From Leptospira abararensis (GTDB taxonomy: Bacteria; Spirochaetota; Leptospiria; Leptospirales; Leptospiraceae): a stretch of 64,000 nt of DNA. Shown here piece by piece: positions 44,252-52,561 of the stretch. Made by a program: the position numbers and the translations under genes. Numbering within the stretch: the first letter of the stretch is position 1; the number at the start of each line of letters is the position of its first letter. The notes under the pieces are model-generated. The model had not been told where the DNA came from. It made no database searches and was given only the letters and a program-made list of their open reading frames with translations. The stretch spans positions 10,668-74,667 of the forward strand of contig NZ_JAFFPR010000042.1 in NCBI RefSeq assembly GCF_016918735.1, read 5' to 3'.

Positions 44252-44961
44252 CAACTCACCTCGGATACAGGTTTTTTGTGATGATTCGCAGAGTCGGAAA
44301 CGATAGTTCCATCCTTAACAAGGATTATACGATCGGCGATTTGGGCAATGGACTCGTTATGTGTGATCACAACCGTTGTTGTTCCCAGATCTTTGTTAAT
44401 CCCGGTGATGGCTTCCAAAACAATCCTTCCCGTTTTAAAATCAAGGGCTCCTGTAGGTTCATCACAAAGAAGTAATTCTGGTCTTTTGGCTATAGCTCTT
44501 GCAATGGCAACTCTTTGTTGTTCCCCGCCAGAAAGTTGCGCTGGGAAATGATTTTTTCGATCCGCGAGTTTTACTAAAGTCAATGCTTCAAGAGGGGACA
44601 TGGAGTGGTCGGAAAGATCCGTTACCAAACGAACATTTTCTTCTGCAGTGAGACTTGGGATTAAGTTATAAAATTGAAAAACAAAACCAACGTGATTTCT
44701 TCTGTAGCGAGTTAATCCTTCATCGTTTTCCAGGGCCAACGTTTTTCCATGGAATAATACTTCCCCGGTGGTGGCTGTGTCTAGTCCGCCCAAAATATTG
44801 AGAAGAGTAGATTTCCCTGAGCCCGACGCACCTAACATCACTGTTAGTTCTCCCTCATTAAATTTCAGATTCACTGAATGGAGTGCAACAAGTGGCACTT
44901 CACCCACTTGGTAGGTTTTCCCAAGATTTTTTGTTTCCAGAAGGGCATTGGGTTTCTTCAT
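44248..44961 (-). CDS. ABC transporter ATP-binding protein, MacB/LolD-like
   Basis: A 237-residue ABC ATPase of the MacB/LolD/DevA group. It has MLGASGSGKSTLLNILGGLDTATTGEV (Walker A), FVFQFYNLIPSLTAEENV (Q-loop, group-specific), LSGGEQQRVAIARAIAKRPELLLCDEPTGALD (signature and Walker B) and VVITHNESIAQIADRII. The ATG at 44961 is preferred over TTG 44967. It is the first gene of the ATPase-permease-adaptor operon and overlaps the permease by four bases. Such systems export peptides, lipids or lipoproteins by mechanotransmission; nothing local identifies the cargo. Confidence 0.92.
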   Translation of the reverse strand: MKKPNALLETKNLGKTYQVGEVPLVALHSVNLKFNEGELTVMLGASGSGKSTLLNILGGLDTATTGEVLFHGKTLALENDEGLTRYRRNHVGFVFQFYNLIPSLTAEENVRLVTDLSDHSMSPLEALTLVKLADRKNHFPAQLSGGEQQRVAIARAIAKRPELLLCDEPTGALDFKTGRIVLEAITGINKDLGTTTVVITHNESIAQIADRIILVKDGTIVSDSANHHKKPVSEVSW

Positions 44962-45074
44962 TATCAAAGTACCATGAGTGCAAAAAGAACTCTTAATTTT
45001 ACAAATCTATTATTTTGATTGGAATCTGTGAACTTAAAATTCAGTGAATTTAAGTCTGATTGGGTTGATGTTTC

Positions 45075-45302
45075 TCAAGTCCTAGGAAGGACTGAAATCA
45101 ACTTTGCTTTGGAAGAAAGTCCAGAGAGAATCGTAATATTGTTTTTAGGGACGCGAAAGTGTTTGGAAAGTAAGGTGATGAGTTCTTCGTTTGCCTTTCC
45201 ATCCACTGGTGGAGATTTTAAGCGAGCAATACATTCTGTTTCTGATATAAATTCTAATCCTGGCTGTTTATTATTTGGTTTTACCTTTACAGTTAATTTC
45301 AT
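45075..45302 (-). CDS. DUF167 (YggU) family protein
   Basis: A 75-residue protein with the DUF167 pattern: MKLTVKVKPNNKQPGLEF, IARLKSPPVDGKANEELITLLSKHFRVPKNNITILSGLSSKAKLISV. PPVDGKANEEL and SGxxSxxK are the family signature; function is unknown. ATG 45302 matches the family N-terminus, while the longer frame to 45419 overlaps the divergent gene. An opposite-strand frame at 45019-45312 is a shadow. Confidence 0.85.
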   Translation of the reverse strand: MKLTVKVKPNNKQPGLEFISETECIARLKSPPVDGKANEELITLLSKHFRVPKNNITILSGLSSKAKLISVLPRT

Positions 45303-45384
45303 AAATTTGTAGTATTGAGTTCCTTGATTCAAAATCCGATTAGTTCTAATAATCGCAAGGAATATACCAAAAGAAATAACAACG

Positions 45385-46053
45385 ATGAAGTCTTCTAAGT
45401 TTTCCCAATCTTTTGCCACTTATTTTTTTCTTTTTCTAATGGTTGTATTTACTGCGACCTTGTCCACTCTTCTTGTATTCAATGCTATGGAAGATTGGGA
45501 ATACCGCCGTTTCTTCTGCGATGAATCTTATCGCAATACCAAAGACTCTCACCTTATTTCTGGTATTATCTCTTCTAATAACTTACCAGATCCAGAATCT
45601 GGTTTTGTTGTTTATAATGTTGAATATGAAACTAAACGCAATCACTGGAATTTATATCAAGTATCCGTTGGAAGTTTCTTCTTAGTGTTGAACGATAAAA
45701 CAGAATTGTTGGTTTATCATGAATCTGGACTTGCCAATCATAACTTTGAGAACGAAGAAAGAACATATAAAAAAAAACATAAACCTTCTGAACCCCAACT
45801 CCGATTGTTAGGAGTCAAAAAAGGTGATACAATTACAATTGTGTATGATAAAGCACAATCCATAACCAATAAAAATGGAATCCAAGCTAGTGCTGTGTAT
45901 GCCGGCTCCACTTCAGATCTTTGTGTGGAAGAATCTTTCAATGCTCTCACCGCCCTTGGTGGTGGTTTCGCATTTGCCCTGATCTCCCTCGGACTCAGTT
46001 TTATTCTTTGGAATCAATGGAGTCGTTTGCGAAGAAAAACTAAACTTAAGTAA
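45385..46053 (+). CDS. Two-helix membrane protein, DUF3592-like
   Basis: A 222-residue protein with an N-terminal membrane helix (YFFLFLMVVFTATLSTLLVF), a ~140-residue extracytoplasmic beta-rich domain with two cysteines (FFCDESY, DLCVEES) and a C-terminal helix (TALGGGFAFALISLGLSFILW) followed by basic residues. The topology resembles DUF3592 membrane proteins, but the match is loose. It is a monocistronic unit divergent from the DUF167 gene. Function unknown. Confidence 0.65.
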   Translation: MKSSKFSQSFATYFFLFLMVVFTATLSTLLVFNAMEDWEYRRFFCDESYRNTKDSHLISGIISSNNLPDPESGFVVYNVEYETKRNHWNLYQVSVGSFFLVLNDKTELLVYHESGLANHNFENEERTYKKKHKPSEPQLRLLGVKKGDTITIVYDKAQSITNKNGIQASAVYAGSTSDLCVEESFNALTALGGGFAFALISLGLSFILWNQWSRLRRKTKLK

Positions 46054-46120
46054 TTCACTTTTTATTTTTACTGGGGCGCCTCGGATCTGTTTGGTGATCA
46101 AACTTATTTAGAGGCACGAT

Positions 46121-46183
46121 CCCGCTCTCCGCTCCAATCTTTCTCTAACGCGAAAGGATTTCCGCTACGATCGGTGGCGCAGG
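46121..46183 (-). repeat. Interspersed intergenic repeat, copy 2
   Basis: On the minus strand this reads GCGCCACCGATCGTAGCGG, AAATCCTTTC, a loop, GAAAGATTGGAGCGGAGAGC, closely matching the copy at 24874-24935. It lies in the 328-base gap before the Amt-cyclase gene. The rest of that gap holds TTAGGTGAAA (46265-46274), the palindrome at 46336-46357 and no supported gene. Confidence 0.65.
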
Positions 46184-46335
46184 GAATAAATTACAAGCAA
46201 GTTGCCTATATAATGAACAATTTTTTCAAATTGAATGCGAGTCGTTCGTTCTTTAAAATGATTGTTAGGTGAAAATGCTTAGAATTCGACTTGCTGATCT
46301 AAAATAAGCTGAAATGATCTTTTAAAATCAGGACT

Positions 46336-46357
46336 ATTTAGGTGAAATCACCTAAAT
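46336..46357. promoter_or_regulatory. Perfect inverted repeat upstream of Amt-cyclase
   Basis: ATTTAGGTG and CACCTAAAT are exact inverted arms around AAAT, ending 24 bases before the Amt-cyclase ATG. A half-match TTAGGTGAAA occurs 73 bases further upstream at 46265-46274. It could be a repressor or activator site, or an RNA hairpin just upstream of the ribosome binding site GAGGGTAGGGG. Confidence 0.55.
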
Positions 46358-46381
46358 GGAATTAGATTTTGAGGGTAGGGG

Positions 46382-48469
46382 ATGTCGGTTCAAAAAAATC
46401 TATTAGATATTTTATGGGTACTCGTTTGTTCGGGGCTTGTGTTAATGATGCAGGGTGGGTTTTTAGTTTTAGAGTCTGGTTTGACTCGGGCCAAAAATTC
46501 GATCAACGTAGCGATTAAGAACATCGCCGATTTTGGAGTAGCCACATTATTATTCTATTTGTTTGGATTTGGAATCATGTTTGGTTCCTCGTTTTATGGA
46601 CTTATCGGAACAGATTTATTTTTACCTGGGTTTCCTAAAGACAATGCTTGGCCTCCCACTTTCTTTTTGTTTCAATTGATGTTTTGCGGAACTGCATCTA
46701 CCATTGTTTCCGGTGCCGTCGCAGAACGTTTAAAATTTCCCTCTTATCTTTTGGCAACAGCTCTGATCTCTGGGATTATTTATCCGATTGTCGGGCATTG
46801 GGTTTGGGGCGGAACTTTTATTGAGTCCTCTCGAGGTTGGTTAGAACAATTGGGATTTCATGATTTCGCCGGTTCCACACAAGTACATAGTGTCGGTGGT
46901 TGGGTATCCTTAGCACTTCTTTTGGTTGTTGGGCCAAGGCTCGGTAGATTTAAAGAAGGGGAACCTTCAAAATCAGTCACAGGCAGTAATCTCCCATTGG
47001 CTATGTTAGGCGGGATCATTCTTTGGTTCGGTTGGATGGGTTTTAACGGAGGAAGTACTTTAGCATTTAATGGATCCGTTCCCATTGTCATTTTAAACAC
47101 TATCATTGCCTCCGGTTTTTCCATGATGGTTGCATTATTTTTAACTTGGTTTGTGAAAGGATACCCAGAGGCAATATCACCATTGAACGGATCTTTGGCG
47201 GGTCTTGTTGCCATTACTGCTAGTGCGAATTGTGTGGAACCGGCACAAGCTGCCGTCATTGGTATGATTGCGGGAGGACTCACTATCCCTGCAGAGAAAT
47301 TACTCGAAAGATGGAAGATTGATGATGCTGTGGGCGCTGTCCCTGTGCATTTAGTCGGTGGTCTTTGGGGGACTTTGGCGGTAGGGATTTTTGGAGACAT
47401 TGATAGCTTAGGAGCAACGAGTGGGAGAGGGGACTTTATCCTCATTCAACTTTTAGGTGTCGTTGTTGTTGGTCTTTTTGCTTTTGGGGTATCTTACATT
47501 ATTTTCAAAGGAATCAATAGAATCTACCACCTCCGCGTTGATGAAACAGAAGAGCGGATGGGTTTAAATATTTCGGAACACAAAGCAACAACAGAACTTA
47601 TTGATTTGTTTTTATCAATGGACTATCAACACAAAACGGGCGATTTAACTCTCGATGTACCTGTGGAACCTTTTACGGAAGTGGGACAGATTGCAGAAAG
47701 ATATAATTTGGTTTTAGGAAAGGTTCGTTCTACTTTAAAGGAAAATGAAGATTCGAGAGTTGAAATTGCCAACGCATACGAAAAAGTAAGAAATGAACAG
47801 GAAAGGGCAGAGAAACTATTGTTAAATGTTCTACCCAAAGCAATCGCCGAAGAATTAAAAGAAAAACAAGGGTTAATTGCTAATAGTTACCCCGAAGTTT
47901 CGGTTCTGTTTGCAGATATCGTTGGTTTTACACAAATTTCTTCTGGAATGAAACCCGAAGCTGTGGTTCGCATCTTAAATGAAATTTTTTCTTACTTTGA
48001 TGTGTTAGCTGAAAAGTATAGATTAGAAAAAATTAAAACCATTGGGGATGCTTATATGGCGGTGGCTGGACTACCTGCACCTGATCAGTATCATTCATTA
48101 CTCGCAGCCCATATGGCTTGGGATATGAAATCTTTACTTTCTCGGTTAAAACTTGGGAAAAGTGGAACAAAACTAAGTATGCGGATTGGGATCAACACAG
48201 GTCCTGTGGTTGCCGGTGTGATAGGAACAAAAAAATTTATTTATGATATTTGGGGAGATGCAGTCAATCTTGCCTCCCGGATGGAGTCACATGGCCTGCC
48301 CAATGAAATTCAAATTACCGAATCGACTGCAAAACTAATTCAGTCCGATTTTGCATTGGAAGCAAGGGGTGAAATCGAAGTGAAGGGGAAAGGTAAAATT
48401 AGAACCTTTCTTGTCAAACAGAGGATACGTGAGCCAGAAGTGAGTCTGCCATACTTTCAATTTGCGTAG
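46382..48469 (+). CDS. Ammonium transporter fused to class III adenylate cyclase
   Basis: A 695-residue fusion. Residues 1-~385 are a full Amt/MEP ammonium channel. They include the pore twin histidines (STQVHSVGGW, His ~169; VPVHLVGGLWG, His ~323), AERLKFPSYL, GHWVWGG, and Asp161 in HDFAGS. A helical linker and coiled coil (~385-485, YEKVRNEQERAEKLLLNVLP) connect to a class III cyclase (~500-680). All catalytic residues are visible: metal-binding Asp512 (FADIVGFT) and Asp556 (TIGDAYM), adenine-selecting Lys552 and Asp622 (YDIWGD), and Asn629 and Arg633 (VNLASRM). So it should make cAMP. No glnK or glnB is adjacent. It probably senses or gates on ammonium to set cAMP (inference). Confidence 0.93.
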   Translation: MSVQKNLLDILWVLVCSGLVLMMQGGFLVLESGLTRAKNSINVAIKNIADFGVATLLFYLFGFGIMFGSSFYGLIGTDLFLPGFPKDNAWPPTFFLFQLMFCGTASTIVSGAVAERLKFPSYLLATALISGIIYPIVGHWVWGGTFIESSRGWLEQLGFHDFAGSTQVHSVGGWVSLALLLVVGPRLGRFKEGEPSKSVTGSNLPLAMLGGIILWFGWMGFNGGSTLAFNGSVPIVILNTIIASGFSMMVALFLTWFVKGYPEAISPLNGSLAGLVAITASANCVEPAQAAVIGMIAGGLTIPAEKLLERWKIDDAVGAVPVHLVGGLWGTLAVGIFGDIDSLGATSGRGDFILIQLLGVVVVGLFAFGVSYIIFKGINRIYHLRVDETEERMGLNISEHKATTELIDLFLSMDYQHKTGDLTLDVPVEPFTEVGQIAERYNLVLGKVRSTLKENEDSRVEIANAYEKVRNEQERAEKLLLNVLPKAIAEELKEKQGLIANSYPEVSVLFADIVGFTQISSGMKPEAVVRILNEIFSYFDVLAEKYRLEKIKTIGDAYMAVAGLPAPDQYHSLLAAHMAWDMKSLLSRLKLGKSGTKLSMRIGINTGPVVAGVIGTKKFIYDIWGDAVNLASRMESHGLPNEIQITESTAKLIQSDFALEARGEIEVKGKGKIRTFLVKQRIREPEVSLPYFQFA

Positions 48470-48486
48470 AAAGGATAGCAGAAGTT

Positions 48487-49116
48487 TTATCCTTGAAAGA
48501 GGTCACTTTTCCAGTTGCCGGATTTAATAATTTCACCTGATGGGGAAAGCAAGGTTCCTTTGCCTTCCCTTTTCCCATTCTTCCAGTTTCCAATATAACG
48601 AGACTGATCATCGTAAATATAAATTCCTTCTCCGTTGATCACAATTCCCCGCTCGTATTCACCGATAAGAGTTATTTTGTTCGGCAGAGTTAATGTACAT
48701 TTTCCTTGAGGTTCGCCATCAACAAAGAAACCGGATATTCTGGTACCGTCAGACCAAACATAATACCCTTCCCCGTGTTTTACATTCCTTCTAAAATTTC
48801 CTTCAAAAAAGGCACCGTTCGGATAAAATATCTTTCCTTTGCCGTTCTTTTCCCCTCTATGCCAGTAACCCTCATATTTTTCTCCACTGATGTGTTTTAG
48901 GATGCCAAAATCATGAAACCTATGATTTAAGAAACCACCTGCGTAGTAGGTTCCATCTTTTAATTCTAAAACGCCAAAACCAGTATCACAATCGCCTGAT
49001 GTGCATTTGGCTCGGTAGTAAGTGACATAAATAAAAACTAAAACAAAAGTTAGAAGGATTGCTGATGTAGCGAAAATTAGGTGTCTTTTCTTGAGGGAAA
49101 GCAGAAAGCGTTTCAT
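48487..49116 (-). CDS. Membrane-anchored MORN-repeat protein
   Basis: A 209-residue protein with one N-terminal membrane helix (LIFATSAILLTFVLVFIYVTYY) and then about seven MORN-type repeats. Clear units are KYEGYWHRGEKNGKGKIFYPNG, FFEGNFRRNVKHGEGYYVWSDG, ISGFFVDGEPQGKCTLTLPN and YIGNWKNGKREGKGTLLSPSG. Such repeats form extended beta ladders that bind lipids or proteins; in bacteria they are often outside the cytoplasm. It ends 17 bases from the end of the convergent Amt-cyclase gene. It is divergent from the TPR/RND operon. Function unknown. Confidence 0.85.
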   Translation of the reverse strand: MKRFLLSLKKRHLIFATSAILLTFVLVFIYVTYYRAKCTSGDCDTGFGVLELKDGTYYAGGFLNHRFHDFGILKHISGEKYEGYWHRGEKNGKGKIFYPNGAFFEGNFRRNVKHGEGYYVWSDGTRISGFFVDGEPQGKCTLTLPNKITLIGEYERGIVINGEGIYIYDDQSRYIGNWKNGKREGKGTLLSPSGEIIKSGNWKSDLFQG

Positions 49117-49207
49117 TTTCTGTTAGGTTCCAATTATATTCCCCACTGTCAAATAAAATTAAAGATTAGTACTTTCGCAATACGATGATTAGATTAGTTT
49201 GACCAAA

Positions 49208-49786
49208 ATGGAAATGGTAAAGTATTTGAAAGTTATAACACTTGTTCTTGTTTCTTTGATCGTGTTGTCATTCACTAGTGTGTGCGCACAAAGCGAGGAA
49301 GGTAAATTGAAAGATGCATCTGAGGCAGCAAAACTAAACTCTGATGGTATTGGATTACTCCAACGGAGTGAAGTATTGGATGCGAGAAAAAAATTCGAAT
49401 CCGCACATGATAAAGATCCATTATCTCCGGAGTATCCAAATAATATCGGTTTTACTTATCTATTGTTAAAAGATGAGGAAAAAGCAGAGTTGTTTTTTAA
49501 AAAATCACTGGAAATTGATCCAGATTTTTTTAGAGCACATTATAACCTGGGAGTTTTATACCAGAAAAAAGACAATGTTGCAAAAGCATTAGAATATTAT
49601 AAGACGGCAACTGTAAATAACCCTGATTTCCCTGAAGCACGGTATAATCTTGCTTTAATGTATATGCGAAAGGGTGATAAAAAGAAGGCGATCGAATCCT
49701 TTGAAATTTTTATTAAAATTGCATCTCCCGAAATGAAACAACCGGTTCAAGATGCAAAAATTAGAATTTCAGAGCTGAGTAAATGA
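49208..49786 (+). CDS. Secreted TPR protein, first gene of RND/Ig-lipoprotein operon
   Basis: A ~192-residue protein with a signal peptide (VITLVLVSLIVLSFTSVCAQ) and four TPR-like units (GIGLLQRSEVLDARKKFESAHDKDP, PNNIGFTYLLLKDEEKAELFFKKSLEIDP, AHYNLGVLYQKKDNVAKALEYYKTA, ARYNLALMYMRKGDKKKAIESFEIF). TPRs are protein-docking modules; here it would be periplasmic. Starts at 49208 or 49214 are equally plausible. It overlaps the next gene by four bases and heads a run of seven tightly coupled genes ending with two RND transporters. Confidence 0.82.
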   Translation: MEMVKYLKVITLVLVSLIVLSFTSVCAQSEEGKLKDASEAAKLNSDGIGLLQRSEVLDARKKFESAHDKDPLSPEYPNNIGFTYLLLKDEEKAELFFKKSLEIDPDFFRAHYNLGVLYQKKDNVAKALEYYKTATVNNPDFPEARYNLALMYMRKGDKKKAIESFEIFIKIASPEMKQPVQDAKIRISELSK

Positions 49787-50391
49787 AATCAAAGTTTCAT
49801 ATTTTTCTTATATTATGTTTAGCAATTCAATACTCTTGTAAAGGCAACAAGAGTATTGAAGGTTTTGCCGAAAGTATTCTTAGCGAAAGGGTCGGCGAGC
49901 CGGCTTTGTTTTTGATAGGTGAGAAAAAATTTTCCAAAGACGCATATAAAGATTATGTACGGAACTTAAGATTGTACTTTGAAAAAAAGCCTCCTTTATT
50001 TGAACCCGAGGAAGCGAGACTTTATCTTGAGAATTATATCAATGAGTCGATTCTGTTATCAGAAGCCATAGGTGATGTCGACTTCTCCAGCAAGGCTTTT
50101 AAAGAATATATAAAACCTTATTTAGTTAAGGGAATCTTGGACTTCTATATTTTTGAAAAAACAGGTGGTTTGAAAGTTTCTGATGAAATTGCAAACGAAA
50201 CTGAAATGGTAGCAAAATTAAAAGAAGCGGGAATTTTAAAAAAAGAAAATCTTACTGAATCTGAAAAGGTAGTTCTAAAAGAATTTCTCTATTGGAGAAA
50301 GTTAGAGTTATCTGCAAAAAACAGAGCAGAAGAAGCAAAGGTTATTTTAGCGAAAATTAAACAGCGAAGTAAGGTTACAATAATCCCCTGA
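49783..50391 (+). CDS. Lipoprotein with SurA/PpiC-like N-terminal helices (no isomerase domain)
   Basis: A 202-residue predicted lipoprotein (FLILCLAIQYSCKGN). The body is helical: GEKKFSKDAYKDYVRNLRLYF, EEARLYLENYINESILLSEAI, then AFKEYIKPYLVKGILDFYIFE and a Lys/Glu-rich end. This is reminiscent of the chaperone part of SurA/PrsA-type proteins, without any PPIase (rotamase) domain. The resemblance is weak. It is coupled to its neighbours by a four-base ATGA overlap upstream and a one-base TGATG overlap downstream. A chaperone role for the Ig-like lipoproteins made downstream would fit but is inference. Confidence 0.65.
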   Translation: MKSKFHIFLILCLAIQYSCKGNKSIEGFAESILSERVGEPALFLIGEKKFSKDAYKDYVRNLRLYFEKKPPLFEPEEARLYLENYINESILLSEAIGDVDFSSKAFKEYIKPYLVKGILDFYIFEKTGGLKVSDEIANETEMVAKLKEAGILKKENLTESEKVVLKEFLYWRKLELSAKNRAEEAKVILAKIKQRSKVTIIP

Positions 50392-50984
50392 TGAGTACTA
50401 AAATATATCGTACACTTTTTATTTTATTGTTTTTGGTATTAAACTGCAAGAATCGAGAGGATGCAATTTCTTTATATGCAAAAGGCGTTGATTTTTACTC
50501 AAAGAAGAGTTTAGAGAAAGCTTTAGTTGAATTTTCAGGTGCAGTAAAAGCAGACAATAGTTTTGTTTCAGCCCGACTGATGAAAGGCAAAACCGAGTAT
50601 TATCTCGGGAAACACGAAAATGCTGCTGAGACGTTTCAGGATATTTTAGATGATTTTCCAGGAAACGCCACTTCCCTTACTTGGCTTGGCAAAATATACA
50701 TGTTAGATTCATCCAAACGTGATGATGCTAAACAAAAATTATCTTTAGCCATACAATTAGATGATAATCAAATAGATGCTCATTATTATTTAGGCAAGTT
50801 GTTTGAGCAAGAAGGGAATGTGAAAGATGCGTTGATTCAATACTCGCATGGAATCGAAATTGCAAAGAGATCAGATAAAATAAAAAGAGATCTTAATGAA
50901 ATTTATCGAAATGCGGGTTTGAGTGGAACATCTGACGCAAAAGAATCTACTGCTGAAGTAAGTAAAAAACCAAAAAGAAAGTAA
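50391..50984 (+). CDS. TPR lipoprotein
   Basis: A 197-residue predicted lipoprotein (LFILLFLVLNCKNRED) with four TPR-like repeats: AISLYAKGVDFYSKKSLEKALVEFSGAVKAD, SARLMKGKTEYYLGKHENAAETFQDIL, ATSLTWLGKIYMLDSSKRDDAKQKLSLAIQLD, AHYYLGKLFEQEGNVKDALIQYSHGIEI. A charged, low-complexity tail ends the protein. It shares one base with each neighbour's stop/start (TGATG upstream, TAATG downstream), a sign of strict co-translation. Likely a periplasmic scaffold for the operon's complex. Confidence 0.82.
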   Translation: MSTKIYRTLFILLFLVLNCKNREDAISLYAKGVDFYSKKSLEKALVEFSGAVKADNSFVSARLMKGKTEYYLGKHENAAETFQDILDDFPGNATSLTWLGKIYMLDSSKRDDAKQKLSLAIQLDDNQIDAHYYLGKLFEQEGNVKDALIQYSHGIEIAKRSDKIKRDLNEIYRNAGLSGTSDAKESTAEVSKKPKRK

Positions 50985-52561
50985 TGAAAACGACGCTTAC
51001 TTTTATTTTCAGCTTTGCTATTTTGTTTTTACAGTGTAGCAAGATACCAAATGAGGCAGATATATTAGGGTTACTTGGTGCTCAGGTAGAGGATGGCTTT
51101 GTTTATCCGAAAGTACTTTTTATTAATCCTGCATCGGAAGCAAATCAAGTTCAAGTTAGTTCTCCTATCATGATAGATTTTTCAAAACCGATGGATCGAT
51201 CATTAGTTGAATCAGCCATTAGCGTATCTGCGCCCGGTGGGAATACTTCATTCACACCGTCTTGGGTTTTTGATACTCGATTGATCTTAAACTTTTCTGC
51301 TGGGTTAACACAAGGTAAGAAATACGAAATTAGTTTAAACGCAAGTAGTACAAAAGATAAAGATGGAAATAGAATGGCTAAGAATTTTATTTCTAGTTTT
51401 TATACTATCGGTGCTGGCGGAGCTCCCACTGTGGTCGCAACAAACCCTCCGTTAAGTGGGGAGTTACAATTAGGTTGGCCTGTTAATTCTGATTTAGTGG
51501 TTCAATTTTCCCAACCAATGGATCCAGTCAGTACAAATAATGCTGTAACCATTGAAGGAGCAAGTGCTCTTTTCACTCCGATTTGGGATGCTAGTTTTCG
51601 CGAGTTGACCTTAAGACTTAAGTCACCATTAAATCTAGGGGCGACCTATCGATTGCGTGTAAACGTAAATGCAAAAAGTGCACTTGGCATTTCACTTGAT
51701 AAAGAATATCTAGTGGCCTTTTCCACAGCAACAACATTAGAAGTGCCAACGATTGAGGTCACTCCTTTCCCGCCGCCGCCAGTATTGCCCTGGGGAACAC
51801 TGAATCCAGATCCGTTTATTAACTCTTTTCAGGGTGTTTCTAAGTTTGATATATTTAGATTTAATTTTTCCACTCCGATGACGATTAAAAATATCAATGG
51901 GGAAATTCGGTTTACACCCAGTATTAATGGGCATTTCGAATGGGAGAATAGCCAACTTTTAAAATTTATACCTTCCTCACCTTTAACAACAGGACAACAA
52001 TATCGTTTGTCCATTGCTCGCGATTTCACTAGTGCGAGTGGGGTAGGGATGAACCAATCGCACACAATTGATTTTACAGTAAATGACCCCTTGACAAGTG
52101 CGAACATAACTCCGATCCAAATTCTCGGTAAATCGTTTACTGCGCCACCAGATTGTTTTTTAATCGATGCACCAGTGGATTTAACGATTAATATACCTAC
52201 CAGTCTAACTAGTCCTTATGAGTTTAGGCCAAGGTATACTTGTCCGACTCAATATAAGGTCGAAATAATTCTTCAAACAGCTGGAGGGGTAGGATTAAAG
52301 CTGACAGGGGACAATAATTTACTCAATGCAATTAGTGTTACTTATCTTTCGGGTGGCCCTGTCACCTCTAGCATTTTTATCCAGCAAGTAGAGCATGATC
52401 CAACTGGACCAAATCCGAAGCGAATCAAGGTAACGTTAGGCGGAATCTCTGGAAACCTAGTTAGGTATATTTTTAAAATCGCTGGAGGGGTCAGTGGCGT
52501 ACATGATCTAAATGAAAATCACTTACCGAATGATTTGGAGTTTATTTTCTATGGTAACTAG
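50984..52561 (+). CDS. Lipoprotein with three Big_5 Ig-like domains (first of pair)
   Basis: A 525-residue predicted lipoprotein (FSFAILFLQCSKIP). Three Big_5-type Ig-like domains are visible by their repeated signature. Unit 1 is VLFINPASEANQVQVSSPIMIDFSKPMD, unit 2 VVATNPPLSGELQLG then LVVQFSQPMD, and unit 3 FDIFRFNFSTPMT. Each is followed by TxGxxYxLxV-type strands. The last ~140 residues form a different domain with cysteines (DCFLIDAP, RYTCPTQY) that is shared in outline with the next protein. Big_5 domains occur in surface and periplasmic adhesin-like proteins. The gene overlaps the next by 11 bases. Confidence 0.85.
   Translation: MKTTLTFIFSFAILFLQCSKIPNEADILGLLGAQVEDGFVYPKVLFINPASEANQVQVSSPIMIDFSKPMDRSLVESAISVSAPGGNTSFTPSWVFDTRLILNFSAGLTQGKKYEISLNASSTKDKDGNRMAKNFISSFYTIGAGGAPTVVATNPPLSGELQLGWPVNSDLVVQFSQPMDPVSTNNAVTIEGASALFTPIWDASFRELTLRLKSPLNLGATYRLRVNVNAKSALGISLDKEYLVAFSTATTLEVPTIEVTPFPPPPVLPWGTLNPDPFINSFQGVSKFDIFRFNFSTPMTIKNINGEIRFTPSINGHFEWENSQLLKFIPSSPLTTGQQYRLSIARDFTSASGVGMNQSHTIDFTVNDPLTSANITPIQILGKSFTAPPDCFLIDAPVDLTINIPTSLTSPYEFRPRYTCPTQYKVEIILQTAGGVGLKLTGDNNLLNAISVTYLSGGPVTSSIFIQQVEHDPTGPNPKRIKVTLGGISGNLVRYIFKIAGGVSGVHDLNENHLPNDLEFIFYGN

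Noticed and set aside
45019..45312. Plus-strand frame opposite the DUF167 gene
   Set aside because: The minus-strand frame has the clear DUF167 signature; this one is its shadow.
46858..47445. Long 195-codon minus-strand frame inside the Amt domain
   Set aside because: Pro/Thr-rich antisense of Gly/Ala/Val membrane codons, typical of shadows.
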